From contig JAHILQ010000214.1 of assembly GCA_018896985.1 (NCBI GenBank), forward strand, positions 1 through 6,916: a stretch of DNA of 6,916 nucleotides, written 5' to 3'. The number at the start of each line of letters is the position of its first letter. The stretch's first letter is position 1. Shown here one piece after another: positions 1-5,381 of the stretch. Both the position numbers and the translations under genes were made by a program. This stretch comes from Nitrospinota bacterium (GTDB taxonomy: Bacteria; Nitrospirota; Thermodesulfovibrionia; Thermodesulfovibrionales; UBA1546). The notes under the pieces were generated by a model. It did not search any database. It had not been told where the DNA came from and worked only from the letters and a program-made list of their open reading frames with translations.

Positions 1-633
1 AGGGGTGCTTCCGAAGGAAGATGAGATTTCTTTTAATATGACTGCGCCTGTCGGAGTGGTCAGCTCATAGTCCGGGTTGTCAGAATAAACAGGGATGCCC
101 TTTAACAGCTCTGCTGTTGCAGGCGCAGGCACAGGCAGTATCCCGTGTTTTGTCCTGACAGAGCCGCCTCCGGTGTTAACGCCGGACGAATAAACTTTCT
201 CTATGCCCAAAAGTTTTAATCCGATAACTGTGCCGAAAATATCCACCATGCAGTCAACAGCGCCGAGTTCGTGCAGGTGCGCTGTATTAAATGTTTCGCC
301 GTGGACTTTTGCCTCTGCTGTAAGGAGTCTTCTGAATATGCTCAGCCCTTTCTTTTTAATTTCATCTGAAAGTTGAGAGTTCTTAATCAGATGCTCTATA
401 TCTTTCCATCTTCTTGCCCCTTGCCCTTTGCCCCTTGCCCCTGTTATTACGTCTGCTTTTGTTGCCGCGAACCCTGAACGTTTTACCCTTTTAACTTCGA
501 GACTGTAGCCTTTAACACGAAGCTTCCTGAGTTCATTCTCCAGTTTTTTTACAGGAACACCCGCATCAATGAGAGCGCCGAGACACATGTCTCCGCTTAT
601 TCCCGAAGAACAGTCAAAATAGGCTATTTTCAA
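1..633 (-). CDS. larC: LarC, nickel-pincer cofactor nickel insertase (N-terminal part, runs off left edge)
   Basis: LarC family (older name DUF111) proteins are CTP-dependent nickel insertases that complete the nickel-pincer nucleotide cofactor used by lactate racemase and other LarA-like enzymes; they are cytoplasmic. Visible: residues 1-211 of a family usually near 400 residues. The N-terminus reads YFDCSSGISGDM (5-16), followed by HLHELGAVD (119-127), NTGGGS (153-158), HGILPVPAPAT (163-173) and ELTTPTGA (190-197), all family hallmarks. The start is a TTG: the upstream in-frame codons reach a stop with no ATG, and GGAGG lies 9 bases before it (about 642-648 on this strand). It begins 18 bp after the toxin gene, so it is probably co-transcribed with it. 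Odd: residues 84-95 are a Gly/Ala/Arg/Lys/Gln run written by a 7-bp tandem repeat, where many homologues carry a His-rich stretch. No larA, larB or larE is visible. Confidence 0.93.
   Translation of the reverse strand, partial: MKIAYFDCSSGISGDMCLGALIDAGVPVKKLENELRKLRVKGYSLEVKRVKRSGFAATKADVITGARGKGQGARRWKDIEHLIKNSQLSDEIKKKGLSIFRRLLTAEAKVHGETFNTAHLHELGAVDCMVDIFGTVIGLKLLGIEKVYSSGVNTGGGSVRTKHGILPVPAPATAELLKGIPVYSDNPDYELTTPTGAVILKEISSSFGSTP
414..441 (-). repeat. Four tandem heptanucleotides (GGGGCAA) inside larC
   Basis: On the minus strand the sequence from 441 down to 414 is GGGGCAA, GGGGCAA, AGGGCAA, GGGGCAA: four 7-bp units with one substitution. It is translated in frame as part of a low-complexity stretch (residues about 84-94 of LarC), followed at once by the conserved-looking WKDIEHLI. 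A heptamer read as protein shifts codon phase at every unit, so the peptide has no simple repeat; this suggests a DNA-level repeat tolerated in a surface loop rather than a selected peptide motif. Confidence 0.8.
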
Positions 634-651
634 GAGGACAACCCTCCATAA

Positions 652-975
652 TCAGTAAATATCTAATTGTATTTTGATCGTTTCGCCAATCCTCAGCATG
701 TCTTCTTCTGAAAGCACGCCAACACGTTTAAATAGCCGTATCTTACTCACAGTAGCCAGTTGATCAGCCATTGCCTTACTTTTTTTACCGTCAAATATAA
801 CAAGCGATTCACTCGGATACAGACGATCTGTCTTGCTGGTAAGAGGAACAACCTGAACTCGATTGAGAAACTTATTTGACGCGTCATTGCTAACGATGAC
901 AGCGGGGCGTTTTTTTCTTATTTCTCCGCCAATGGAAGGGTCAAAATTAACCCACCAAACCTCACCCCTTTTCAT
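652..975 (-). CDS. mazF: MazF/PemK-family endoribonuclease toxin
   Basis: Type II toxin of the MazF/PemK/Kid fold, a sequence-specific mRNA-cleaving ribonuclease neutralised by its partner antitoxin. Length of 107 residues is normal. Visible family marks: GEVWWVNFDP at 4-13, KKRPAVIVSN at 21-30 (R23 corresponds to the catalytic Arg of the KRP/RRP motif), VVPLTS at 42-47 (T46/S47 at the catalytic Thr position) and the AMADQLATVSKIRL segment at 68-81 that matches the A-DQ-VxKxRL block. I take the ATG at 975: a TTG two codons upstream is also open, but AAGGA lies 8 bases before the ATG. The gene overlaps the antitoxin by 14 bp, as expected for translational coupling. All key positions are present, so the toxin looks intact. 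Cleavage specificity cannot be read from sequence. Confidence 0.93.
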   Translation of the reverse strand: MKRGEVWWVNFDPSIGGEIRKKRPAVIVSNDASNKFLNRVQVVPLTSKTDRLYPSESLVIFDGKKSKAMADQLATVSKIRLFKRVGVLSEEDMLRIGETIKIQLDIY

Positions 976-1192
976 TAGCAATATCCTTAAAAGTTGTCTC
1001 TGCCCATTCTATGGCGTCTTTTTCCCGCTTTTTGTCTTTTGCCATTTGAGCGTAAGCCAATTCCAGATTTGGGCGCACTACATGCGGCCGCACCAATTCC
1101 TCAACAAATTTGCTGATTTTGCGAGGGCCAATGGTCTTATGAAGTCCCGCATAAACTTCTTCATCTATGGTTATTGTCAATTTCTTTTGCAT
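962..1192 (-). CDS. Ribbon-helix-helix antitoxin, partner of the MazF toxin
   Basis: A 76-residue protein with an N-terminal ribbon-helix-helix DNA-binding domain: the strand KLTITID at 4-10, helix A around 11-20, and the turn plus helix B in GPRKISKFVEELVRP at 22-36. The remainder (about 45-76) is charged and rich in Lys, Glu and Asp, the usual toxin-binding tail. In such modules the antitoxin binds its own promoter through paired RHH dimers and wraps the toxin active site with the tail. Start ATG at 1192 with GGAGG 6 bases upstream. Its stop lies inside the toxin gene. The family label (MazE-like versus generic CopG/RHH) is not settled; the RHH fold makes it unlike the AbrB-fold MazE of E. 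coli. Confidence 0.88.
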   Translation of the reverse strand: MQKKLTITIDEEVYAGLHKTIGPRKISKFVEELVRPHVVRPNLELAYAQMAKDKKREKDAIEWAETTFKDIANEKG

Positions 1193-1209
1193 TAAAATCC
1201 TCCATTCTA

Positions 1210-1247
1210 TATACGTGTAGTATACGTATTGTTTTCGGGCATGTCAA
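1210..1247 (-). promoter_or_regulatory. Sigma70 promoter with overlapping operator for the toxin-antitoxin-larC unit
   Basis: On the minus strand TTGACA (1247-1242) is followed by a 17-bp spacer and TATACT (1224-1219), close to the ideal sigma70 promoter. The predicted start near 1212 gives a leader of about 20 nt before the antitoxin ATG, containing the GGAGG. An inverted repeat, ATACGT (1211-1216), N7, ACGTAT (1224-1229), straddles the -10 box, and the same sites read as direct TATACGT repeats at 1210 and 1221, 11 bp apart (one helical turn). This arrangement fits a paired RHH-dimer operator, so autorepression by the antitoxin is the likely control (inference). Confidence 0.82.
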
Positions 1248-1315
1248 TATTATTTCGTATAGATTATTATGTGATGCAATAGGTATCTAACTACATTTTT
1301 CGGGTTGATTTAGGG

Positions 1316-1344
1316 TATAATATGACTGTTCTTTGAGGTATAAT
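1316..1344 (+). promoter_or_regulatory. Candidate promoter of coaX (two TATAAT boxes)
   Basis: A perfect TATAAT lies at 1316-1321, giving a predicted start near 1328 and a leader of about 20 nt that carries GAGG at 1335-1338. A second TATAAT at 1339-1344 is only 4 nt from the ATG and would put the start inside the first codons, so it is less likely to serve this gene. I see no good -35 hexamer at 16-18 bp from the first box. The rest of the 156-bp region between the divergent genes (1193-1348) is AT-rich and, apart from the minus-strand promoter, shows nothing I can assign. Confidence 0.5.
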
Positions 1345-1348
1345 AGTG

Positions 1349-2137
1349 ATGAAACTTGTCGCCATAGACATTGGCAACTCCTCAATAAATATAGGCTTTT
1401 TTACAGGAGAGTCTCTGGTCATCCAGAAGATAAAGACCATTCCTTTGCTTCCTTTTTCAGGGTATGCAGGGATGATTAAGGGGTTTATGAAAAAAGAAAA
1501 TATAGACAAAATGCCTGAAGGCATTATAATATCTTCTGTGGTGCCCAGTCATACGGAGGCCGTTAAAAAGGCTTGCAGCGCTCTGAGCAAAAAAGAGCCT
1601 GTGGTATTAACTCATAAGATGAAAACAGGTATTGATTTCCAGGTAGAAGAGCCTGAAAAGTTAGGGACAGACAGGATTGCGGCAGCCGCAGGCGCGTGTG
1701 CCCTGTTTGGCGCTCCTGTTGCGGTAATTGATTTTGGCACAGCGACTACGCTTAATTTCATAGGGAGCGGAAATAAATATAAGGGCGGTGCAATTATGCC
1801 TGGTCTGGGACTTATGCGGAAATCCCTTTTCAGCGATACAGCACAATTGCCGGATGTTACAGTTTCTAAGCCTATGTCTCCTCTTGGAAAGGATACTGAG
1901 GAATGCATTCGTTCCGGCATAGTATACGGAACAGCAGGGGCAGTGGAAAGGATTATATCAGAGACAGAAAAGCTGGAAGCGGAAAGCTTTAAGATAGTTG
2001 TAACAGGAGGCAATGCTGAATTTATTGTGCCGTTTCTCAGGAAGGTTGACCATATTGAGCCTGCGCTTGTCTTAAAAGGGCTTAGATTTATCTATAGCCT
2101 GTCTGATAGCAGGCATGGAGGAGTGTATAATGCATGA
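1349..2137 (+). CDS. coaX: Type III pantothenate kinase
   Basis: Phosphorylates pantothenate with ATP, the first step of coenzyme A synthesis, in the cytoplasm. CoaX belongs to the ASKHA (acetate kinase/Hsp70/actin-like) superfamily; known members need a monovalent cation and resist feedback by CoA. The 262 residues are full length. Visible: DIGN at 7-10 (phosphate loop), LGTDRIAA at 105-112 including the catalytic Asp (D108), DFGTATT at 128-134, GGAIMPG at 146-152 and VTGG at 218-221. Start: ATG at 1349 and GTG at 1346 are both possible; GAGG at 1335-1338 is 10 and 7 bases away respectively, and the family N-terminus MKLVAIDIGN favours the ATG. Its last 8 bp overlap the next gene. A BirA-type repressor/ligase is often beside coaX in other bacteria, but none is visible here. 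Confidence 0.95.
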   Translation: MKLVAIDIGNSSINIGFFTGESLVIQKIKTIPLLPFSGYAGMIKGFMKKENIDKMPEGIIISSVVPSHTEAVKKACSALSKKEPVVLTHKMKTGIDFQVEEPEKLGTDRIAAAAGACALFGAPVAVIDFGTATTLNFIGSGNKYKGGAIMPGLGLMRKSLFSDTAQLPDVTVSKPMSPLGKDTEECIRSGIVYGTAGAVERIISETEKLEAESFKIVVTGGNAEFIVPFLRKVDHIEPALVLKGLRFIYSLSDSRHGGVYNA

Positions 2138-3140
2138 ACTTAGAAAAGACCCTTTGATGAACAGATGGGTTGCTGTTCTGTCGGATTCTATGGCACCCGG
2201 GGAATATCATCTTCCTGAAGATGGGGCAAAAGAATCTGAGTGCGTTCTGTGTTCAGGCAGAGAAAAAGAAACCACTCCTGAAATAACTGCAATCAGGGGA
2301 AATGGTTCGCTTCCCAATGAGCCCGGCTGGCTGGCAAGGGTAATCCCGAGTTTTAAACCAATACTGTATGTGGAAGGCGACCTCGGCAGGCGCGGTGTCG
2401 GCATGTACGATAGGATGAACAGCATAGGCGCAAATGAAATTATCATAGAGACGCCTGAGCATAATAAAGCAGACGGTGATATTGGCTTTGAACAGATGGT
2501 AAGGATAGTTTCACTTTACAAGAAAAGGATTCGTGACCTTGAAAAAGATTTAAGGCTGAGATATGTACTGATATATAAAAATTCAGGCAGAGAAGCAGGC
2601 GCTGTTTATTCTCATCCCCATTCTCAGATTATCGCAATGCCGATTATCCCGAGGCGCATAAAGGAAGAACTTGACGGCGCAAAGCAGTATTACTCTTATA
2701 AAGATCGGTGTGTATTCTGCGATATAATAAGGGAAGAACTGCGGTATGGCCAGAGGGTAATCTTCGAGACGAAAAAATTCATTGCCTTTTGCCCTTATGC
2801 CCAGATTTCTTCATTTGAATTCCGTATAATTCCGAAAAGGCATTCCTGCGCGTTTCAGGAGATAAACTCAGAGGAGATTGAAGACCTTGGTTTGATGCTG
2901 TCAGCTATGATGAAAAAACTCGGGACTATACTGAAAAATCCACCGTATAATTATGTTATACACACAGCGCCGAACATGATACCGAGGCGTAATCACTGGC
3001 ATACGCTCGGAGAAGATTTTCACTGGCATATGGAGGTAATGCCGAGACTTACGAGAGCAAGCGGTTTTGAGTGGGGCTCGGGTTTCTATGTGGTAACAAC
3101 ATCCCCTGAGGATGCAGCTAAATATTTAAGGGAGGCGTGA
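2130..3140 (+). CDS. galT: GalT-family (HIT superfamily) nucleotidylyltransferase, probably galactose-1-phosphate uridylyltransferase
   Basis: The family transfers a nucleotide onto a sugar 1-phosphate through a covalent histidine intermediate: classically UDP-glucose plus Gal-1-P in the Leloir pathway. The 336 residues are full length. Visible: zinc-type CVLC at 38-41, NEIIIETPEHN at 102-112, the active-site HPHSQ at 162-166 with H164 as the expected nucleophile, a second CVFC at 194-197, and HWHMEVMPR at 298-306. Start: an in-frame ATG at 2115 covers the Shine-Dalgarno itself (GGAGG at 2117-2121), so the ATG at 2130, 8 bases on, is chosen. It overlaps coaX by 8 bp and lies 1 bp from the USP gene. 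No galK or galE is visible, so the true sugar is open; some relatives act as ADP-glucose phosphorylases or adenylyltransferases in storage-glucan metabolism. Confidence 0.87.
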   Translation: MHELRKDPLMNRWVAVLSDSMAPGEYHLPEDGAKESECVLCSGREKETTPEITAIRGNGSLPNEPGWLARVIPSFKPILYVEGDLGRRGVGMYDRMNSIGANEIIIETPEHNKADGDIGFEQMVRIVSLYKKRIRDLEKDLRLRYVLIYKNSGREAGAVYSHPHSQIIAMPIIPRRIKEELDGAKQYYSYKDRCVFCDIIREELRYGQRVIFETKKFIAFCPYAQISSFEFRIIPKRHSCAFQEINSEEIEDLGLMLSAMMKKLGTILKNPPYNYVIHTAPNMIPRRNHWHTLGEDFHWHMEVMPRLTRASGFEWGSGFYVVTTSPEDAAKYLREA

Positions 3141-3141
3141 T

Positions 3142-3600
3142 ATGAACGTTAAGAGGATTCTTTTTCCTACGGACTTTTCAGAGGGCTCGGATAATGCCCT
3201 GCCTTATGCGGCTGATATGGTAAAGCATTATGGCGCAAAACTTTATCTGCTTCATGTTATTCAGGACATAGCTAAGGCAACGGGGTGGTATGTGCCTCAT
3301 GTGTCGCTGGACGAGTTGTACAGGGATATTGAGAAAAATGCGGCAAAAGAGATGGACAGGTATGGTCTTGAAGAATTTAGAGGGATAAAGGACATTGAAC
3401 GTATTGTTGTAAAGGGGAGGCCATACGAGGAGATTTTAAAATTTGCCAGAGAGAATAAGGCGGACCTTATAGTTATAGGCACGCATGGCAGAAAGGGACT
3501 TGACAGGGTTATGTTCGGAAGCACCGCAGAAAAGGTGGTAAGAGACGCGCCGTGTCCTGTGCTCAGCGTAAGATTGCCTGATCACGAGGTCAAGAAATGA
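3142..3600 (+). CDS. Universal stress protein (UspA family), ATP-binding type
   Basis: Single-domain Usp protein of 152 residues, cytoplasmic, of the class that binds ATP. Visible: the N-terminal strand KRILFPTDFSEGSDNAL at 4-20 with the conserved Asp (D11), LYLLHVI at 34-40, and the nucleotide motif G-2x-G-9x-G-S as G113, G116, G126, S127, followed by AEKVVRDAPCPVLSVR. Known Usp proteins respond to starvation, redox or energy stress, but the target of this one cannot be inferred. ATG 1 bp after the upstream stop with GGGAGG 6 bases before it; its own stop overlaps the next ATG (ATGA), so it is translationally coupled on both sides. Confidence 0.95.
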   Translation: MNVKRILFPTDFSEGSDNALPYAADMVKHYGAKLYLLHVIQDIAKATGWYVPHVSLDELYRDIEKNAAKEMDRYGLEEFRGIKDIERIVVKGRPYEEILKFARENKADLIVIGTHGRKGLDRVMFGSTAEKVVRDAPCPVLSVRLPDHEVKK

Positions 3601-4103
3601 GGGTTTATTTATCCGAGAATGCATTTATAGACCTTTTGTTAAGCTCTGCCGAGGTATACAAGAGGGAGAGCCTGGGCTTTCTTCTCGGATATAAACCTGA
3701 AGGCAGATTTATAGTTGAACATGCATTCAGTTTTCAGACGGCAAGAAGGAAACATAAGGGAGTTACCTTCCAGCACAAGAATCATAAGAAGATAGAGCCT
3801 ATATTAGAGAAATTTGACAGGCTTCAGATCATAGGCGACTTCCATTCTCATACCCAGTTCGGTGTAACAAAAGGGCTGCCTATACCAAGCGACGAAGACA
3901 TCAAAGAGATGAAAGATGGGCAGGTATATCTGATAGTTGCCATAAATAACAATGAAAAAACCCTTAACTGGGGTGAAAACAGGGACGGCACAATATCGGG
4001 CTCTGTCGGAGAATTCTTTTTTAAGATAGCTGCATATTTCCTTAGCGGCTCTTCAGGAATAAAAAGGGCAAGGATTCACTGCCCATTTCCTCCTGGATTT
4101 TAA
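3597..4103 (+). CDS. Stand-alone JAMM/MPN+ (Mov34/JAB) metallopeptidase-like protein
   Basis: Prokaryotic JAB/JAMM domain proteins are zinc isopeptidases; characterised ones remove ubiquitin-like or sulfur-carrier proteins from targets, while many have no known substrate. The 168 residues hold one domain. Visible: catalytic Glu in ESLGFLLG (24-31, E24), zinc ligands HSH (H83, H85) in GDFHSHT, and SDED with S98 and D101. All four catalytic positions are present, but the gap between the second His and the Ser is 12 residues, not the usual 7. No signal peptide or membrane segment is evident, so it is probably cytoplasmic. The start ATG overlaps the USP stop (ATGA), with GAGGT about 6 bases upstream. 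No E1-like, MoaD/ThiS-like or ubiquitin-like partner is in view. The stop codon abuts the repeat element that follows. Confidence 0.85.
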   Translation: MRVYLSENAFIDLLLSSAEVYKRESLGFLLGYKPEGRFIVEHAFSFQTARRKHKGVTFQHKNHKKIEPILEKFDRLQIIGDFHSHTQFGVTKGLPIPSDEDIKEMKDGQVYLIVAINNNEKTLNWGENRDGTISGSVGEFFFKIAAYFLSGSSGIKRARIHCPFPPGF

Positions 4104-4128
4104 AGGCCGTGAAACGTGAGGCGTAAGA
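4104..4128 (+). repeat. Left terminal inverted repeat, built of CGTRARR heptamers
   Basis: From 4108 the sequence steps in 7-bp units: CGTGAAA, CGTGAGG, CGTAAGA, then a weaker CGTGGAT to 4135. The first three units reappear inverted at 4251-4274, with G to A in the second unit. Confidence 0.8.
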
Positions 4129-4172
4129 CGTGGATGAAACACACATGTTGTAAAGCAACACAAAGGGGAATA

Positions 4173-4222
4173 AAAATCCCCCCTTGCCCCCCTTTGCTAA
4201 AGGGGGGGTTAGGGGAGATTTT
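4173..4222. terminator. Large GC-rich palindrome, possible transcription terminator or attenuator
   Basis: Left arm 4173-4195 (AAAATCCCCCC, TTG, CCCCCCTTT), a 3-nt loop GCT, right arm 4199-4222 (AAAGGGGGGG, TTA, GGGG, A, GATTTT). Outer and inner stems pair nearly completely, with a TTG/TTA internal loop. The right side ends in ATTTT, so a rho-independent stop on the plus strand is possible, and the near symmetry would allow the same on the minus strand. If active it would split the operon between the JAMM gene and the FAD enzyme. The T-run is short, so termination strength is uncertain. Confidence 0.5.
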
Positions 4223-4250
4223 AAGGTGAAATACCCAAATTTAAATTCTT

Positions 4251-4274
4251 TCTTACGCCTTACGTTTCACGCCT
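4251..4274 (-). repeat. Right terminal inverted repeat
   Basis: Inverted copy of 4104-4128. On the minus strand it carries the heptamers CGTGAAA, CGTAAGG and CGTAAGA after AGG. It ends 12 bp before the GTG start of the FAD enzyme, so the region that would normally hold a Shine-Dalgarno is largely repeat-derived. Confidence 0.8.
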
Positions 4275-4286
4275 AACGGGGTTGCG

Positions 4287-5381
4287 GTGCTGAGGACTAA
4301 AGTTCTTATCATAGGCGGGGGGCCTGCAGGTTCAACAGCAGCCCGTTTCCTTGCAAAAGAAGGAATAGACACAATCCTGCTTGAAAGGAATTTTTCTTTT
4401 GTCAAACCCTGCGGCGGCGGAATCCCTGATGCTGCCTTTGATGAATTAGGCATACCCAGAAATATTATCAAAAAAGATGTCAAAAATATTAAGTTGGTAT
4501 CTCCTCTGAATAATGCTGTTGATATTAGGCTTGAGGGCGGTTTTATTGCCATAGTCAAAAGGGGTGAATTTGATTCTCTATTGAGGGAGGACGCAAAAGT
4601 TAAAGGGGCGCAGTTAATCGAGGCCGGGTTCAATCATTTTGAGGAGGCGGGTAAGCAGATAACTGCGAGGGTAAATATTAACGGCAAAGAAGAGCAAATA
4701 AGAACTGACTACCTTATAGCTGCTGATGGCGTAAATTCAAGGGTAAGGCTTGCGCTCGGGTTGAAGCTGTCTTCTGCTGTATATACGCTCACCACGAAGA
4801 TAAAAAATGACAATGCCGATACGTGTGAGTTCTGGTTTGGCGAATCACATGCCCGCAAGTCATATTCATGGATCTTTCCTGAGGCTGAAGGTATATCAGC
4901 AGGCACCGGCAGTTCTGACCCCGGAGAGTTGAAAGGCATGCTCAAGGCATTCTTTGGAAGAAGGGGTTTGAATGCTGATAGTACTGCAACAAGGATATAC
5001 AAGGTGCCATTATGGAGCGGAGAGTTATATAATAAAGATAATATACTCTTTATCGGCGATGCGGCAGGGCAGGTAATGCCGCTTACATATGAGGGTATAT
5101 ACTATGCGATGAAGGCTGGGGAGTTTGCAGCGATGGCAATAATAGCAGGAAAACCCTCTGATTATAAGAAGCTGTGGCGTAAGAGGTTTAACAGCAGGTT
5201 TATGATCATGAGAAAGCTCTGCGATTATTTTCTGAGGGATGACAATTCTGCCGAGAAACTTGTTTCCCTTTGCAGAAGACATGAGATTCAGGCAGCTACG
5301 ATGAAGCTCTGGCTTGAAAAGTCTTCTGATGGAAGGAAGCTAATCTCTTTTGCAAACTTTTTCAGAAAAGTTTTAAATTGA
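4287..5381 (+). CDS. Geranylgeranyl reductase family FAD-dependent oxidoreductase
   Basis: Flavoprotein of the GGR/ChlP-like family, whose members reduce isoprenoid double bonds (geranylgeranyl chains, archaeal lipids, menaquinone side chains); the substrate here is unknown. The 364 residues are a normal length. Visible: Rossmann FAD motif IIGGGPAG at 8-15 with the ribose-binding Glu E33, the family-typical KPCGGGIP at 40-47, AADGVNSRVR at 145-154, and the second FAD motif GDAAGQVMPLTYEGIYYAMKAG at 257-278 region. No signal peptide; probably cytoplasmic or membrane-associated through its lipid substrate. Start is GTG at 4287: no better in-frame codon exists, and only a weak GGGG (4278-4281) precedes it. 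It follows the repeat element and its stop overlaps the next start by 4 bp. Nothing else in the window shows isoprenoid or quinone synthesis, so the substrate cannot be narrowed. Confidence 0.9.
   Translation: MLRTKVLIIGGGPAGSTAARFLAKEGIDTILLERNFSFVKPCGGGIPDAAFDELGIPRNIIKKDVKNIKLVSPLNNAVDIRLEGGFIAIVKRGEFDSLLREDAKVKGAQLIEAGFNHFEEAGKQITARVNINGKEEQIRTDYLIAADGVNSRVRLALGLKLSSAVYTLTTKIKNDNADTCEFWFGESHARKSYSWIFPEAEGISAGTGSSDPGELKGMLKAFFGRRGLNADSTATRIYKVPLWSGELYNKDNILFIGDAAGQVMPLTYEGIYYAMKAGEFAAMAIIAGKPSDYKKLWRKRFNSRFMIMRKLCDYFLRDDNSAEKLVSLCRRHEIQAATMKLWLEKSSDGRKLISFANFFRKVLN

Larger units (their letters stand above)
4104..4274. mobile_element. MITE-like non-coding element with terminal inverted repeats
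   Basis: The left end (4104-4128) and the right end (4251-4274) are inverted copies of about 25 bp that differ by one extra base and one substitution. The left end reads AGGC then CGTGAAA, CGTGAGG, CGTAAGA; the right end on the minus strand reads AGG then CGTGAAA, CGTAAGG, CGTAAGA. The enclosed sequence has no credible ORF. Inside are a short hairpin (TGTTG-TAAAG-CAACA, 4146-4160) and a large GC-rich palindrome (4173-4222). The size (about 170 bp), matching ends and lack of coding capacity resemble a miniature inverted-repeat element or a REP/BIME-like unit. No target-site duplication is clear. Its left edge touches the stop of the JAMM gene and its right edge lies 12 bp before the GTG of the FAD enzyme. 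Confidence 0.72.

Noticed and set aside
863..1195. Plus-strand ORF of 110 residues antisense to the toxin-antitoxin genes
   Set aside because: It lies wholly opposite two recognisable overlapping genes, has no Shine-Dalgarno, and its protein is a Phe/Leu/Cys-rich composition typical of a shadow frame.
1248..1315. A small RNA or tRNA in the divergent intergenic region
   Set aside because: The stretch is AT-rich with no cloverleaf, stable hairpin or terminator that I can see.
1612..2013. Minus-strand ORF of 133 residues inside coaX
   Set aside because: coaX on the other strand carries all its conserved motifs across this stretch; the antisense protein shows no domain and no start signal.
2115..2132. 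Upstream ATG start for the GalT-family gene
   Set aside because: That ATG overlaps the GGAGG that serves the ATG at 2130, and the family N-terminus matches MHELRKDP from 2130.
4104..4274. CRISPR array or riboswitch in the intergenic region
   Set aside because: The repeats are one inverted pair without regular spacers, and no conserved aptamer-like core is recognisable.
4253..4633. Minus-strand ORF of 126 residues overlapping the right inverted repeat and the FAD enzyme
   Set aside because: It is opposite the conserved Rossmann and CGGG motifs of the FAD enzyme; the low-complexity Ser/Pro composition is that of an antisense frame.
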